A DNA stretch of 64,000 bases from Halobacillus litoralis (GCF_009856415.1 NZ_WMEZ01000003.1:310001-374000); one strand, 5' to 3'. Counted from the stretch's first letter, positions 45,458 through 53,698 are shown. The notes: generated by a model not told the origin, from the sequence alone. Made by a program: numbers and translations.

Positions 45458-45486
45458 AGAGACAGCATTCATCTGTCTCTTTTCTT
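45458..45486 (+). terminator. Terminator after RlpA-like gene
   Basis: AGAGACAG-CATTCAT-CTGTCTCT followed by TTTCTT. Confidence 0.85.
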
Positions 45487-45515
45487 ATGAGAAAAAGGAA
45501 ATAATTGTGTCCTAT

Positions 45516-45562
45516 AAAAAAAGAAATGACGCAGCCTCTCCTGGATGAGAAACTACGCCATT
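45516..45562 (-). terminator. Terminator of first tRNA-Val gene
   Basis: On the minus strand an imperfect stem (AATGgCGtAG...CTgCGtCATT) is followed by TCTTTTTTT, about 20 bp past the tRNA 3' end. Confidence 0.7.
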
Positions 45563-45579
45563 CCGGCACTTAGTATGGA

Positions 45580-45652
45580 TGATTCCGATTGGGCTCGAAC
45601 CAACGACCTCCACCCTGTCAAGGTGGCGCTCTCCCAGCTGAGCTACGGAATC
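45580..45652 (-). tRNA. tRNA-Val(GAC), copy 1
   Basis: A 73-base cloverleaf on the minus strand. Acceptor GATTCCG pairs with CGGAATC, with discriminator A. The D-arm contains AGCTCAGCTGGGAGAGC. The anticodon stem CCACC/GGTGG holds loop TTGACAG, giving anticodon GAC for valine codons. The T-arm has GGTTCGAGCC. CCA is not encoded. TTGACA-N17-TATATT lies just upstream. Confidence 0.95.
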
Positions 45653-45824
45653 GTATGTAGAAATTTGTCGGCTGTTTTGCTGACAAATAATAATATACTA
45701 CGGAACAAAAAAAGTGTCAATGAAATTTTAAGAGTTTTTTAAGGTTATGTAAAAACACCTTTTTATCCCTGCCCCATTCGGTCATACTAAGGAACGTACA
45801 CTATTCTAGAAAGTAGGTCTTTCA

Positions 45825-47144
45825 ATGAACAAAGGAAAGGTTTGGATCAATCTCAGAGACAGTTTCTGGTTTCTCCCCACAATCTACAGTATCCTTTCAA
45901 TCCTTGCTGTGGCGATAACCGCCCTCATCGATCAGTGGGTTATTTCAGAATATAAAAACAACATCCCCGCTCTCTTTTTAACGAAGTCATCGGTTGCGCA
46001 AACGTTATATGGCTCGATGGTGACTTCGATCTTAACGATGACAACGATTAGTTTTTCGACCATTATGGTTGTATTGACAACGTACACGACACAATTTTCA
46101 CCTAGAACCCTTCAGGATTTCATGAAAAGTCGTGTGACTCAACATGTGCTGGGCGTATTTTCTTTTGGCTTTATTTTTTCTCTCATTAACCTGTTTCTAT
46201 TAGGAAAAGAACCGGGATTAGGGTTGGTCAGTCCTCTCTTCACGGTCATCGTGTCCATTATTTGTTTAGCCTTTTTCATATTGTTCATTCACCATTCTTC
46301 TCGTTTCCTTAAAGTGAATAACTTAATTGGCGCCATTAGAAAAAGCACCTCAAACCTCATTGCAAAAACATTTGAAGAAAAAAATTATCAAACGGCTACC
46401 GAATGGGATAACAACAAGCTAAAAACATTAGACCAATCAAAAGCTCAAGTGATCCCAGCCGAGAAATCCGGTTATATTCAAAATGTTCAGTACGGCTCTC
46501 TTATTAAGTGGGCAAAAGATCATACACTTATTCTCGAAACAAGTTTTTTGATGGGAGACTATATTCAAAAAGACATGCCCCTCTTTTATTATTGGAAGGA
46601 TGCCGATAGTGAACTTTCGAGCCCACAGGAATGCACCGCTTATGTGTTAATTGGGAATGAACGGATTGATACACAGGATGTCGAGTTTTCTATACAAAAG
46701 CTGGTGGAGATTGCAGTTAGAGCCATCTCCCCAAGCCTGAACGATCCCCATACCGCGACCAACTGCATTAACCGGATTGGATCTCTCCTTATAAAGCTGG
46801 CTTCGGTGTATGAGCCGATCCGATACTACATTGATAATGATGATGAACTGCGTTTAATCGCACAGCCTAAATCCTTTGAAGAATATCTTTATAAAAGCTT
46901 TTACCAAATAAAAATATATGGCTATCACGACATATCCGTCATGAATGGTGTCCTTGAAGCATTATATAAAATCGCCACCATGAACGACCAAGCGGTTCAA
47001 GAGGATGTTTGGACATTCGGAAAAACAATCATCAATGCAGTAAAAGTGGATGAATTGGATGAACTGGATTTTAAGAGGTTCAATAACGAAGTGGAAAAAT
47101 TAGTAGAAGCATGTAACAAAGACTTCCGCTTACAAAAGTCTTAG
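45825..47144 (+). CDS. DUF2254 membrane protein
   Basis: A 439-residue protein with four N-terminal membrane helices (to about residue 165). It has YSILSILAVAITALIDQWV and the SSVAQTLYGSMVTSILTMTTISFSTIMVVLTTYTTQFSPR region, which is the DUF2254 signature. A long cytosolic C-terminal domain with ISPSLNDPHTATNCINRIGSL follows. Function is unknown; the family is widespread in Gram-positives. Two identical tRNA-Val genes on the other strand flank it on both sides. Confidence 0.88.
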   Translation: MNKGKVWINLRDSFWFLPTIYSILSILAVAITALIDQWVISEYKNNIPALFLTKSSVAQTLYGSMVTSILTMTTISFSTIMVVLTTYTTQFSPRTLQDFMKSRVTQHVLGVFSFGFIFSLINLFLLGKEPGLGLVSPLFTVIVSIICLAFFILFIHHSSRFLKVNNLIGAIRKSTSNLIAKTFEEKNYQTATEWDNNKLKTLDQSKAQVIPAEKSGYIQNVQYGSLIKWAKDHTLILETSFLMGDYIQKDMPLFYYWKDADSELSSPQECTAYVLIGNERIDTQDVEFSIQKLVEIAVRAISPSLNDPHTATNCINRIGSLLIKLASVYEPIRYYIDNDDELRLIAQPKSFEEYLYKSFYQIKIYGYHDISVMNGVLEALYKIATMNDQAVQEDVWTFGKTIINAVKVDELDELDFKRFNNEVEKLVEACNKDFRLQKS

Positions 47145-47151
47145 AAGAACA

Positions 47152-47179
47152 AAGGCTCAGGATTCCCTGAGCCTTTTAT
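47152..47179 (+). terminator. Terminator after DUF2254 gene
   Basis: AAGGCTCAGG-ATTC-CCTGAGCCTT followed by TTATT. Confidence 0.88.
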
Positions 47180-47234
47180 TCATTCATCTTGCCATTTGTC
47201 CCCAGACCAAAACATCAAGTCTCCCCAGAGCATG

Positions 47235-47270
47235 AAAAAAGCGAGCATCCATAATGGATGCTCGCTTTTT
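47235..47270. terminator. Terminator of second tRNA-Val gene
   Basis: GCGAGCATCCAT-A-ATGGATGCTCGC with T-runs on both strands (TTTTTT on the minus, TTTTT on the plus). Confidence 0.9.
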
Positions 47271-47276
47271 GATTAG

Positions 47277-47349
47277 TGATTCCGATTGGGCTCGAACCAA
47301 CGACCTCCACCCTGTCAAGGTGGCGCTCTCCCAGCTGAGCTACGGAATC
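47277..47349 (-). tRNA. tRNA-Val(GAC), copy 2
   Basis: The 73-base sequence is identical to the copy at 45580-45652, including anticodon GAC and lack of encoded CCA. It has its own promoter on the minus strand, TTGACT-N17-TATATT, and its own terminator, so it is a complete duplicate unit. Confidence 0.95.
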
Positions 47350-47644
47350 GTATGTAAACTTATTAACTTGCTGACAAGGAATAATATACTATTAAAAACG
47401 AACAAAGTCAATAGTCTCACAATAAATTATCTTCCCGATACAGAAACACCCCCATACTCATTTCATCTACGAACAACCTAACACCTCAAAATCAGTAAAA
47501 GATCATTTTACCTAAAAATCCCACCTATCATCTTTTCAACTTTTTCGACAATTATATGATAAAATGAATAGTGGAACGTTTACACGAAAATTTTAATGGG
47601 AAAGCCTAAAAGAACTTTCCATGCTGTGAGGAGGTGGTCGGAAA

Positions 47645-48373
47645 ATGGGTAGAGACGGATCCATGACAGAATATACCATTGATAGTCAATACTTACAGGA
47701 GACAATGCTACTTAGGGTGTACACCCCGAAGAATTTCTCTCCATTATACAAATACCATTTCTGTATCATGCAGGATGGAAACGATTATTACTCGATGGGG
47801 CGTGCGGCCACATTGAGTGATAAACTCCATAAGGAAGAAAAGATCGAGAACACCATATTCATCGGCATTCATTATAATGACAAATATGATCGTCAGGATA
47901 AATACCATCCAGACGGAAAGAAACAAGGGGAATACGTCAATTTCCTCATTCGTGAAGTTGTCCCTTTCCTTGATGATGAATTTCCTGGTTACTGCATGGG
48001 ACGAGGGCGTACGCTTGTCGGTGACTCTTTAGCAGGTACACTCGCGTTGATGACAGCGGTCAAATTCCCGAATATCTTCGGTAATGTCATTATGCAAAGT
48101 CCTTATGTGGATGAACATGTGAAAGAAGTCGTGCAATCGACCAAAGATTTTTCTTCGTTGACCATTTATCATACGATTGGTTTGGAAGAAACAGATGTGG
48201 AAACGACAGAAGGAGCAAGAAAGAATTTTCTTGAACCTAACCGTGAACTTCGGGAATTTCTGAATCGGCAGCCGCTTGCCTATACGTACCATGAATTAGA
48301 TGGTGATCATACATGGGGCACATGGCAGAAGGATTTTGAACGTGCTTTATTGAAGATGTTTGGTAAGGAATAG
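47645..48373 (+). CDS. yjcH: Putative esterase, YjcH-like
   Basis: A 242-residue alpha/beta hydrolase of the enterochelin esterase-like type. It has YHFCIMQDGNDYY, TIFIGIHYNDKYDRQDKYHPDG, the nucleophile elbow in VGDSLAGTLA (G-D-S-L-A), and the acid/His pair in the DGDHTWGTWQ end. The substrate is unknown. The order yjcH-yjcG-yjcF matches B. subtilis, which supports the name. ATG is seven bases after GGAGGTGG; the yjcG gene follows in 31 bp. Confidence 0.82.
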   Translation: MGRDGSMTEYTIDSQYLQETMLLRVYTPKNFSPLYKYHFCIMQDGNDYYSMGRAATLSDKLHKEEKIENTIFIGIHYNDKYDRQDKYHPDGKKQGEYVNFLIREVVPFLDDEFPGYCMGRGRTLVGDSLAGTLALMTAVKFPNIFGNVIMQSPYVDEHVKEVVQSTKDFSSLTIYHTIGLEETDVETTEGARKNFLEPNRELREFLNRQPLAYTYHELDGDHTWGTWQKDFERALLKMFGKE

Positions 48374-48404
48374 CGATATAGAAGGAAACAGGAGGGTTAG
48401 TCCA

Positions 48405-48920
48405 ATGAGATACGGAATAGCAGTTTTTCCATCAAAAAAAGTACAGGATGTGGCGAATTCATACCGCAAGCGGTACGATCCCCATTATGCGTTGATCCCC
48501 CCACATATTACGATGAAAGAAGCGTTTGAAGCAGAAGAGGAAGAAATTGAGAACAAAATCATTCCTGAGTTAAGCGAAATCGCTAAAAACACGCAGCCTT
48601 TTTCGTATGGTGTTTATAAAGTGAGCTCTTTCTCACCAGTCACAAATACGATCTATCTTAAAATTGAACCGTCTGATGAAATCTTTGAATTGAATGACAA
48701 GCTTCATGCAGGAGAACTGCCAGAGGAGAAAGATTTTGCTTTTGTCCCACATATTACAATTGCCCAAAAACTTTCGGATGAAGAATTCTCTGATGTATAT
48801 GGCAGCCTGCGCATGCTGAAATTCGACTTGAATGATAAAGTCGACCGCTTCCAGTTGCTTTATCAGCTCGAAAATGGGGCATGGAGTGTCTATGAAACAT
48901 TCCGTCTTGGCAAAGGGTGA
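48405..48920 (+). CDS. yjcG: 2H phosphoesterase family protein, YjcG
   Basis: A 171-residue member of the 2'-5' RNA ligase-like (2H) superfamily. Two HxTx motifs, HITMKEAF near residue 34 and HITIAQKL near residue 116, form the active site. It opens MRYGIAVFPSKKVQDVANSYRKR, and the length matches B. subtilis YjcG. Such enzymes open cyclic phosphates in RNA or nucleotides; the true substrate of YjcG is unknown. Start is seven bases after GGAGG. It sits tightly between yjcH and yjcF. Confidence 0.85.
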   Translation: MRYGIAVFPSKKVQDVANSYRKRYDPHYALIPPHITMKEAFEAEEEEIENKIIPELSEIAKNTQPFSYGVYKVSSFSPVTNTIYLKIEPSDEIFELNDKLHAGELPEEKDFAFVPHITIAQKLSDEEFSDVYGSLRMLKFDLNDKVDRFQLLYQLENGAWSVYETFRLGKG

Positions 48921-48926
48921 TGCTCC

Positions 48927-49349
48927 GTGGACATCGTGAAGGTTAGAAATAAGCAGCAAAAAGACGACGCTTTCTACGTGAGACGCGTCGTCTTTGTAGA
49001 TGAACAACAGGTTCCGTTGGAAATAGAAATAGATGAATTTGATGATACCGCCATCCACTTTGTTGGATATGAAGAGAAACAGCCGGTCGCCGCTTCCCGA
49101 TTACGCTTTGTTCATGGATTTGGAAAACTTGAACGGATTTGTGTCACGAAGGAAAACCGCGGCCGGTCATACGGTAAACAGATCATCAAGTCGATGGAAG
49201 ATGTCATCCGTGATTATGCATTTGATAAAGCCAAATTGAATGCCCAGACCCATGCAGAGGTGTTCTATGAATCTCTTGGGTATGTGACCATTTCAGACCC
49301 ATTCATGGATGCTGGCATCCCGCACGTTACGATGGTCAAAAAGCTATAA
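48927..49349 (+). CDS. yjcF: GNAT family N-acetyltransferase, YjcF
   Basis: A 140-residue acetyltransferase of the ElaA/YjcF type. It opens VKVRNKQQKDDAFYVRRVVF, has VAASRLRFVHGFGKLERICV and the acetyl-CoA pyrophosphate loop ENRGRSYGKQII, and ends with FYESLGYVTISDPFMDAGIPH. The start is GTG, six bases after the yjcG stop. It is the last gene of the three-gene operon. The acceptor substrate is unknown. Confidence 0.85.
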   Translation: MDIVKVRNKQQKDDAFYVRRVVFVDEQQVPLEIEIDEFDDTAIHFVGYEEKQPVAASRLRFVHGFGKLERICVTKENRGRSYGKQIIKSMEDVIRDYAFDKAKLNAQTHAEVFYESLGYVTISDPFMDAGIPHVTMVKKL

Positions 49350-49364
49350 AACGATGATAAAAGA

Positions 49365-49388
49365 AACTCCGGGAATCCGGAGTTTTTT
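49365..49388 (+). terminator. Terminator of yjcHGF operon
   Basis: AACTCCGG-GAAT-CCGGAGTT followed by TTTT. Confidence 0.85.
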
Positions 49389-49455
49389 CGTTTATCCTAA
49401 GGTCCTTTTGTCTAGAATGAAACGTATAGGCTACAGATAAGGGTCGTGAAACGCT

Positions 49456-50133
49456 ATGGAGTACTTACAAATTACTTTGGAAACACTTTTTGGTTTTGCT
49501 GCACTTTTTGTTATGACAAAAGTGCTTGGAAAAACACAAATCACCCAAATTACCGCATTCGACTTCATCTCTGCTCTTGTCCTTGGCGAACTAGTCGGTA
49601 ATGCTTTATACGATAAAGAAGTCGGAATTCTTGATGTCGGCTTTGCCATCTTGTTATGGACTATTCTCATCTTCACCACGGAAGTGATTACCCAAAAGTT
49701 TAAAGGGACACGTAAGGTATTGGAAGGAAGTCCTTCCCTCGTCATATATAAAGGAAAGATCGATCGTAATCAACTTAAGAAGAATAAGCTGGATCTTAAT
49801 CAACTGCAGCATTTGTTACGTTCGAAGGATGTTTTCTCGATCCAGGAAGTCCAATATGCGGTCCTTGAGACTGACGGAACCATTTCTGTCCTGAAAGCTT
49901 CTCAGTATCAAAATGTCACTCGTGACGACATGAACTTAGCCCCTCAACCTGTCCCTCTCCCCCGTACTATCATCAGTGATGGGGAGGTCATCTGGGACAA
50001 TCTCAAAGAAGCAGGTTTTGATGAGAAGTGGCTGAATGACCAACTGAGAGCACAAAGTTTTAACGGTCCTGCTGAAGTCATGTACGCCGAACATAAAGAA
50101 GGCAATCCGGACTTATTCGTTATTGGTCTGTAA
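49456..50133 (+). CDS. YetF/DUF421 family membrane protein
   Basis: A 225-residue protein with three N-terminal helices (FGFAALFVMTKVLGKTQITQ and ALVLGELVGNALYDKEV) and a C-terminal soluble DUF421/YetF domain (about 80-225) with LEGSPSLVIYKGKID, LRSKDVFSIQEVQYAVLE and LPRTIISDGEVIW. Members such as YetF/YdfS/YrbG of B. subtilis are tied to spore germination or membrane processes but are poorly defined. A weak ribosome site precedes the ATG. Its 3' end overlaps that of the next gene on the other strand by 14 bp. Confidence 0.85.
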   Translation: MEYLQITLETLFGFAALFVMTKVLGKTQITQITAFDFISALVLGELVGNALYDKEVGILDVGFAILLWTILIFTTEVITQKFKGTRKVLEGSPSLVIYKGKIDRNQLKKNKLDLNQLQHLLRSKDVFSIQEVQYAVLETDGTISVLKASQYQNVTRDDMNLAPQPVPLPRTIISDGEVIWDNLKEAGFDEKWLNDQLRAQSFNGPAEVMYAEHKEGNPDLFVIGL

Positions 50134-51019
50134 TATAAAAACTCCACGTGTTATTCATGATGCGGTCCTCCACGAGGCCCGCTTTTTTTAATCCGATCAA
50201 ATAGGCTGTGACCGAAGTTCTGAATAACAACCATTGGGAGAGGCCTTGAGCTTCAACATTGTATTGTTCACACATAGCCCTGACGATGACTTCGTGCGCC
50301 ACCGGACCTTCTTCAGCAAGGTATTGATGCAGCCATGCGGACAGCTGTTCATGGTAATCCATGTTATTTTGTATCGTTAAGTTAGGAGATGCCTCAAATT
50401 TACCATGGCCGGGAACCGCCCCACTGCATGGGATTTGAGAGAGGCGGTCCAAACTGTCCAACGTCAAACTGACGTCTGTCAGAAACGGAATCTTATGTTT
50501 CCTTAGTGTCTCCACACTAAAGTAACTGTCAGCTGCATAGAGAATGCCATTGATTTTCAAGGCTGTCTGATGATAACTATGACCAGGCAGATGGTAAGCT
50601 TCCGCGCTTATAGAGCCGAATCGCACCTCCCCCTCTTCAACAATGTCATCAACCCTCACAGAAGGTCCTTCTAAAAATTTGTTATGTAACTCTGGCAGCG
50701 GGTCATTCCCTCCGAATAAATAAAGGGGCTCCAGTCCAGGATTTCTCAAGATGGCTTCTTCGAACACAGGTGCAACTGTATGTACATCGTAATTCTCCTG
50801 AACAAAACGAGCCCCTCCATAATGATCAGAGTGGGCATGGGTAATAAAAAGGTGCGTCAAGGGGAGCTCTCTTTTCTCAAGCTCCTTGAGCACCTTTTTA
50901 ACGGATGAAGCATCAATTCCTGCATCGATGAGTAACCCATCCGTCCCTTGATGTACGTATCCAATATTGACAGAACTATGATAGTAATAACAACATTCAT
51001 CCACCTGTTGAAAAGACAT
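50120..51019 (-). CDS. Metallo-beta-lactamase-fold hydrolase
   Basis: A 299-residue MBL-fold protein. The metal motif THAHSDHYGG lies near residue 60, with a later Gly-rich LPGHSYHQTAL, an Asp in YAADSYF and the PGHGKF histidine, so the full two-metal site is present. The C terminus has a winged-helix-like segment (EVIVRAMCEQYNVEAQGLSQWLL) seen in LACTB2/RNase-like relatives. Substrate unknown; possibilities include thioesters or glyoxalase II-type substrates. ATG at 51019 follows AAAGGAG by eight bases. Confidence 0.85.
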   Translation of the reverse strand: MSFQQVDECCYYYHSSVNIGYVHQGTDGLLIDAGIDASSVKKVLKELEKRELPLTHLFITHAHSDHYGGARFVQENYDVHTVAPVFEEAILRNPGLEPLYLFGGNDPLPELHNKFLEGPSVRVDDIVEEGEVRFGSISAEAYHLPGHSYHQTALKINGILYAADSYFSVETLRKHKIPFLTDVSLTLDSLDRLSQIPCSGAVPGHGKFEASPNLTIQNNMDYHEQLSAWLHQYLAEEGPVAHEVIVRAMCEQYNVEAQGLSQWLLFRTSVTAYLIGLKKAGLVEDRIMNNTWSFYITDQ

Positions 51020-51041
51020 ATCCACGACTCCTTTAGCTTTT

Positions 51042-51341
51042 TCATACAGTTTCGCTAAAGTACCGTCCTTTTCCTGTTATGTTAGAAAGAATCTTCTCTG
51101 AATCGCTTCTATGAATCGAAGGATGGACGCTGTTCACAGCATGGGTATTCTTTGTTACATGGATCGATGTTCCAAGATGGTCTGCCACATGATCTTGCCC
51201 ATGGGGGTGATTGTGCTTCATTTTACTATCCAACGTGGTTTTGAAAACTTTTTCAAGGACAAAAGGTGAACGTTCATGCTGGGTCGTCCTGATTTGATAA
51301 TCCTGATACTGATAATGATTCACAGGCAGAATGTATCCCAT
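51042..51341 (-). CDS. Unknown 99-aa protein, His/Tyr-rich
   Basis: It starts MGYILPVNHYQYQDYQIRTT after a perfect AAGGAGG and contains a His-rich middle (KMKHNHPHGQDHVADHLG) and many Ser/Thr. No membrane helix, signal or known motif. It lies between the MBL hydrolase and a group of sporulation genes on the same strand, and could belong to the spore coat or be a metal-binding protein. I do not recognise a family. Confidence 0.6.
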   Translation of the reverse strand: MGYILPVNHYQYQDYQIRTTQHERSPFVLEKVFKTTLDSKMKHNHPHGQDHVADHLGTSIHVTKNTHAVNSVHPSIHRSDSEKILSNITGKGRYFSETV

Positions 51342-51377
51342 ATCGACGCCTCCTTAGCTTATCTATACCCTTATTTC

Positions 51378-51593
51378 CTACTCAAAGAAACGTTCCATCT
51401 TCCCCATCTGTTTCGTCAAAAACTTTTCCATGTCTGTCATCCGCTTGGAGAAACGACGATCCCATGCCTGAAAATCCTTTTCCCACTCGCTGAATTTCTT
51501 TTCAGGCTGTTTGATAATTCCATTCATTTTCGACGTTTCCTCATCAATTTCCTTTAATACTTCAAACAACGTCTTTTCCTTTTTATCTGTCAT
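51378..51593 (-). CDS. Unknown 71-aa coiled-coil-like protein
   Basis: It starts MTDKKEKTLFEVLKEIDEET and continues with a Lys/Glu/Met/Phe-rich amphipathic helix ending FLTKQMGKMERFFE. It overlaps the yjcA stop by 4 bp (ATGA), so the two are translationally coupled. A longer frame that extends upstream through yjcA is in a different reading frame and not used. No known family. Confidence 0.6.
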   Translation of the reverse strand: MTDKKEKTLFEVLKEIDEETSKMNGIIKQPEKKFSEWEKDFQAWDRRFSKRMTDMEKFLTKQMGKMERFFE

Positions 51594-51919
51594 TGTCGAT
51601 CGACCCACGTATAAATGATGGATTGCAATCCGGCAAGAGCCAGAAGCAGGACCAACCACTCTCCATACGGAACTATTATATAGAAGAAAAGCATGATGAA
51701 AGCAGACCACACACCCACACACCATTGACAACTCAAACCTTCACCGATAAAACCCTTTGGTTCCACCCATTCTTCTGCGACGCCCTGCTCGTTTTGTATG
51801 ACCTTGACGTCAATAAAAGGCCTCCTGAACCATTCCATGATGTAGTCTCTGACAATGAGACGAGTCAGACGGAAAGTAGCAAGTGCCAGCAATACAATCT
51901 CCATCACACTTAACATCAT
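51590..51919 (-). CDS. yjcA: DUF1360 sporulation protein, YjcA-like
   Basis: About 109 residues with three or four hydrophobic segments. It opens MMLSVMEIVLLALATFRLTR (the family's FRLTRLIVRD motif follows), has a CxxC in GLSCQWCVGVWSAF and the LLALAGLQSIIYTW end. This is the DUF1360/YjcA family of sporulation membrane proteins. A GTG start at 51949 would lie inside the preceding terminator hairpin, so I prefer the ATG at 51919 with GGGAG about nine bases upstream. The order yjcA - cot genes matches B. subtilis. Confidence 0.8.
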   Translation of the reverse strand: MMLSVMEIVLLALATFRLTRLIVRDYIMEWFRRPFIDVKVIQNEQGVAEEWVEPKGFIGEGLSCQWCVGVWSAFIMLFFYIIVPYGEWLVLLLALAGLQSIIYTWVDRQ

Positions 51920-51939
51920 TCTTCTTCTCTCCCATGAAG

Positions 51940-51968
51940 AAAAAGCCACTACGTTCCTTGTAGTGGCT
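51940..51968 (-). terminator. Terminator of 82-aa gene
   Basis: On the minus strand AGCCACTAC-AAGGAAC-GTAGTGGCT followed by TTTTC, 15 bp past the stop. Confidence 0.8.
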
Positions 51969-51982
51969 CATTCTTTATTTAA

Positions 51983-52222
51983 TTAAAACCAGCGAAATCC
52001 CCCACGGCGATCGGAAGATTCATCCTCATGACGGCGGTTTCTTGAACTGCTTTCATCTCTTGCCTCTTCTTCTCTACGTCGTCTCGGTCCGCCGAAAAAT
52101 GGATCGACACGATCGTCTCTACCATGACGGTCATGACGGTCATCACGCTGGGGCTCGATGACGACATTATCCGCTTTGATGACAAGGTCCTTCACATGGA
52201 TGACCTTCTTTTTATCAGACAT
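51983..52222 (-). CDS. Unknown 79-aa Asp/Arg-rich protein, probable spore protein
   Basis: It begins MSDKKKVIHVKDLVIKADNV and turns into a low-complexity Asp/Arg/His/Glu/Ser tract ending RRGGFRWF. No family is recognised. Its promoter region carries AC-N17-CATAGATTA, a good sigma-K match, so it is probably made late in the mother cell and may enter the coat. GGAG lies eight bases before the ATG chosen; an ATG three codons earlier is possible. Divergent from cotY/Z. Confidence 0.65.
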   Translation of the reverse strand: MSDKKKVIHVKDLVIKADNVVIEPQRDDRHDRHGRDDRVDPFFGGPRRRREEEARDESSSRNRRHEDESSDRRGGFRWF

Positions 52223-52251
52223 TCCATTCACTCCTTATTCGAATTCACTTC

Positions 52252-52279
52252 TAATCTATGGTGTTTGCCCCTATTGGGT
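52252..52279 (-). promoter_or_regulatory. Sigma-K-like promoter of 79-aa gene
   Basis: On the minus strand AC (52278-52279), 17-bp spacer, CATAGATTA (52252-52260), matching the consensus AC-N16-17-CATANNNTA. Confidence 0.6.
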
Positions 52280-52342
52280 ATAGTCTCCTGCCCATGAAGG
52301 CCAAAAAAATTACGGATTAAGAGAAAAGAGACAAATGCCCAC

Positions 52343-52369
52343 ACCGACACGGACACATTTCATATTCTA
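52343..52369 (+). promoter_or_regulatory. Sigma-K-like promoter of cotY/Z
   Basis: AC (52343-52344), 16-bp spacer, CATATTCTA (52361-52369), an exact consensus match 45 bp before the coat gene. CotY and CotZ of B. subtilis are sigma-K dependent. Confidence 0.7.
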
Positions 52370-52413
52370 GTAAAGACAATACGTCAATGCGTATGGAAAG
52401 GGGAAATTAGAAA

Positions 52414-52914
52414 ATGAGCTGTGGAAAAAGACACGATTCAGGTTCATGTGTGATTGATATCCTGAAAGATATCGTCGACGCACAGAATGACGTTATGCAC
52501 GATTGCACGACAAGCTGTGAGCGTTCAATCGCAGACCTTTTAGGTGACACTGGTGGAGGTTCAGGCTTCGACACGGTTCCTGTCATCCTTTACTGTAAAG
52601 ATGGATGCACACCTTTTAAAGGCTACGGTTCAAAACGAAGTGGCGACGAATGCGAAGTGAAAGGAAGCTTCTTCTTCAGAGTTAAATCTGTAGATGACGA
52701 TGGTTGTGCCATCCTTGAACTTCTTTTTGCTGACCGCTGGCATGATGACGACGATGATGAGGTTGAAGGCACTCGCCGTCACCACAAAGGATTCGATCCA
52801 AAATCACCGGCTGATCAAAGCTGCAGAAACCTTCGCGCTTCCGGCATCTGCATCACAGTGGACTTGAACTGCTTCTGCCACGTAACATGTCTTCCGGCAG
52901 CAGCAACTCTATAA
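52414..52914 (+). CDS. cotZ: Spore coat protein CotY/CotZ family
   Basis: A 166-residue Cys-rich coat (crust) protein with about 13 cysteines. It has CVIDILKDIVDAQNDV, CTTSCERSIADLLG and the C-terminal ASGICITVDLNCFCHVTCLP, the family's signature. CotY/CotZ build the hexagonal crust lattice through disulfide links. A sigma-K-type promoter precedes it and cotO lies next to it, as in B. subtilis. Only one copy is present, so Y and Z cannot be told apart. The loop DDDDDEVEG is acidic. Confidence 0.9.
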   Translation: MSCGKRHDSGSCVIDILKDIVDAQNDVMHDCTTSCERSIADLLGDTGGGSGFDTVPVILYCKDGCTPFKGYGSKRSGDECEVKGSFFFRVKSVDDDGCAILELLFADRWHDDDDDEVEGTRRHHKGFDPKSPADQSCRNLRASGICITVDLNCFCHVTCLPAAATL

Positions 52915-52924
52915 GATTCATAAA

Positions 52925-52952
52925 AAACCGCGCAACCGATGCGCGGTTTTTT
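52925..52952 (+). terminator. Terminator after cotY/Z
   Basis: AAACCGCGC-AACCGAT-GCGCGGTTT followed by TTTT. Confidence 0.9.
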
Positions 52953-52963
52953 TCATAAGATTA

Positions 52964-53515
52964 CTAAAACCCTAAAAGTCTTATATCTTTAATGGCATCA
53001 AAAGCAATTTCACGCTGAAATGGCCGTTGAAAAACTTTCATGTGTACGACACCATCTACATAATCCGTAATGTACCCCCGATAGTTTTCTTCCTCTGTCG
53101 ATACTTCGCATTTCATTTTCGGTACGTGGGGGGAAAGATTGAAGAAATATAAAACTTTTTCTTCCAGAGACATGTCATGAAATCGTTGCCTTCGATCCCG
53201 AGGCGCATCCTTCTCCACCTTTTCTTCTGTACTTACAGTTGATCGATCTTCATTCCTCTCTTCTCCACTCGCCTCAAGCTCTTCAGATTTGTTCAATTTG
53301 GCCAGCTCTTGACGGTGAGGGGAATTCTGTCTGCGCATCCGTATTTCACGCTCATTCGATGGAGCTTCTGCCGGCGGCTGTTCTGTCTTCTCTTCTGCTT
53401 TAGAAGGTCGTTGACTTCGAAAGCTTGTTTGCATGGGAACTTCTGCTGGTTTCAAGCCCTTGGGCTGGACGATATAAAGCATCGGTTGCTTAGCAAGTCG
53501 CTTTTCATCTGCCAT
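52964..53515 (-). CDS. cotO: Spore coat protein CotO family
   Basis: A 183-residue protein: the N-terminal MADEKRLAKQPMLYIVQP motif, a long disordered Glu/Lys/Ser/Pro region (about 30-120), and a C-terminal folded part ERFHDM-like RFHDMSLEEKVLYFFN then GYITDYVDGVVHMKVF. This is the CotO (YjbX) layout. CotO is a coat/crust morphogenetic protein. Position between cotY/Z and (after one gene) fabI follows B. subtilis. ATG at 53515 follows AAGGAGA by seven bases. A likely mother-cell promoter precedes it. Confidence 0.85.
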   Translation of the reverse strand: MADEKRLAKQPMLYIVQPKGLKPAEVPMQTSFRSQRPSKAEEKTEQPPAEAPSNEREIRMRRQNSPHRQELAKLNKSEELEASGEERNEDRSTVSTEEKVEKDAPRDRRQRFHDMSLEEKVLYFFNLSPHVPKMKCEVSTEEENYRGYITDYVDGVVHMKVFQRPFQREIAFDAIKDIRLLGF

Positions 53516-53548
53516 CAAGATCTCTCCTTTTCCATTCGGTCATCATTT

Positions 53549-53577
53549 TATATATATGCCCAAGTTGCAGACCATGT
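53549..53577 (-). promoter_or_regulatory. Sigma-K/E-like promoter of cotO
   Basis: On the minus strand AC (53576-53577), 17-bp spacer, CATATATATA (53549-53558). The -10 is a near match to CATANNNTA. Confidence 0.45.
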
Positions 53578-53698
53578 TCACTTTTGTCCTCATTTGACAA
53601 AACCTCTCATAATTTTACACAAATTTAACAGAACCACGGTGATTCTCTTATCTTACGATTGTTATGGTAAGTATAGACCACTGATTAGGAGTGTTTTC

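Noticed and set aside
51919-51949. GTG start for the yjcA-like gene at 51949
   Set aside because: The GTG falls in the stem of the preceding gene's terminator; a downstream ATG with a GGGAG site fits better.
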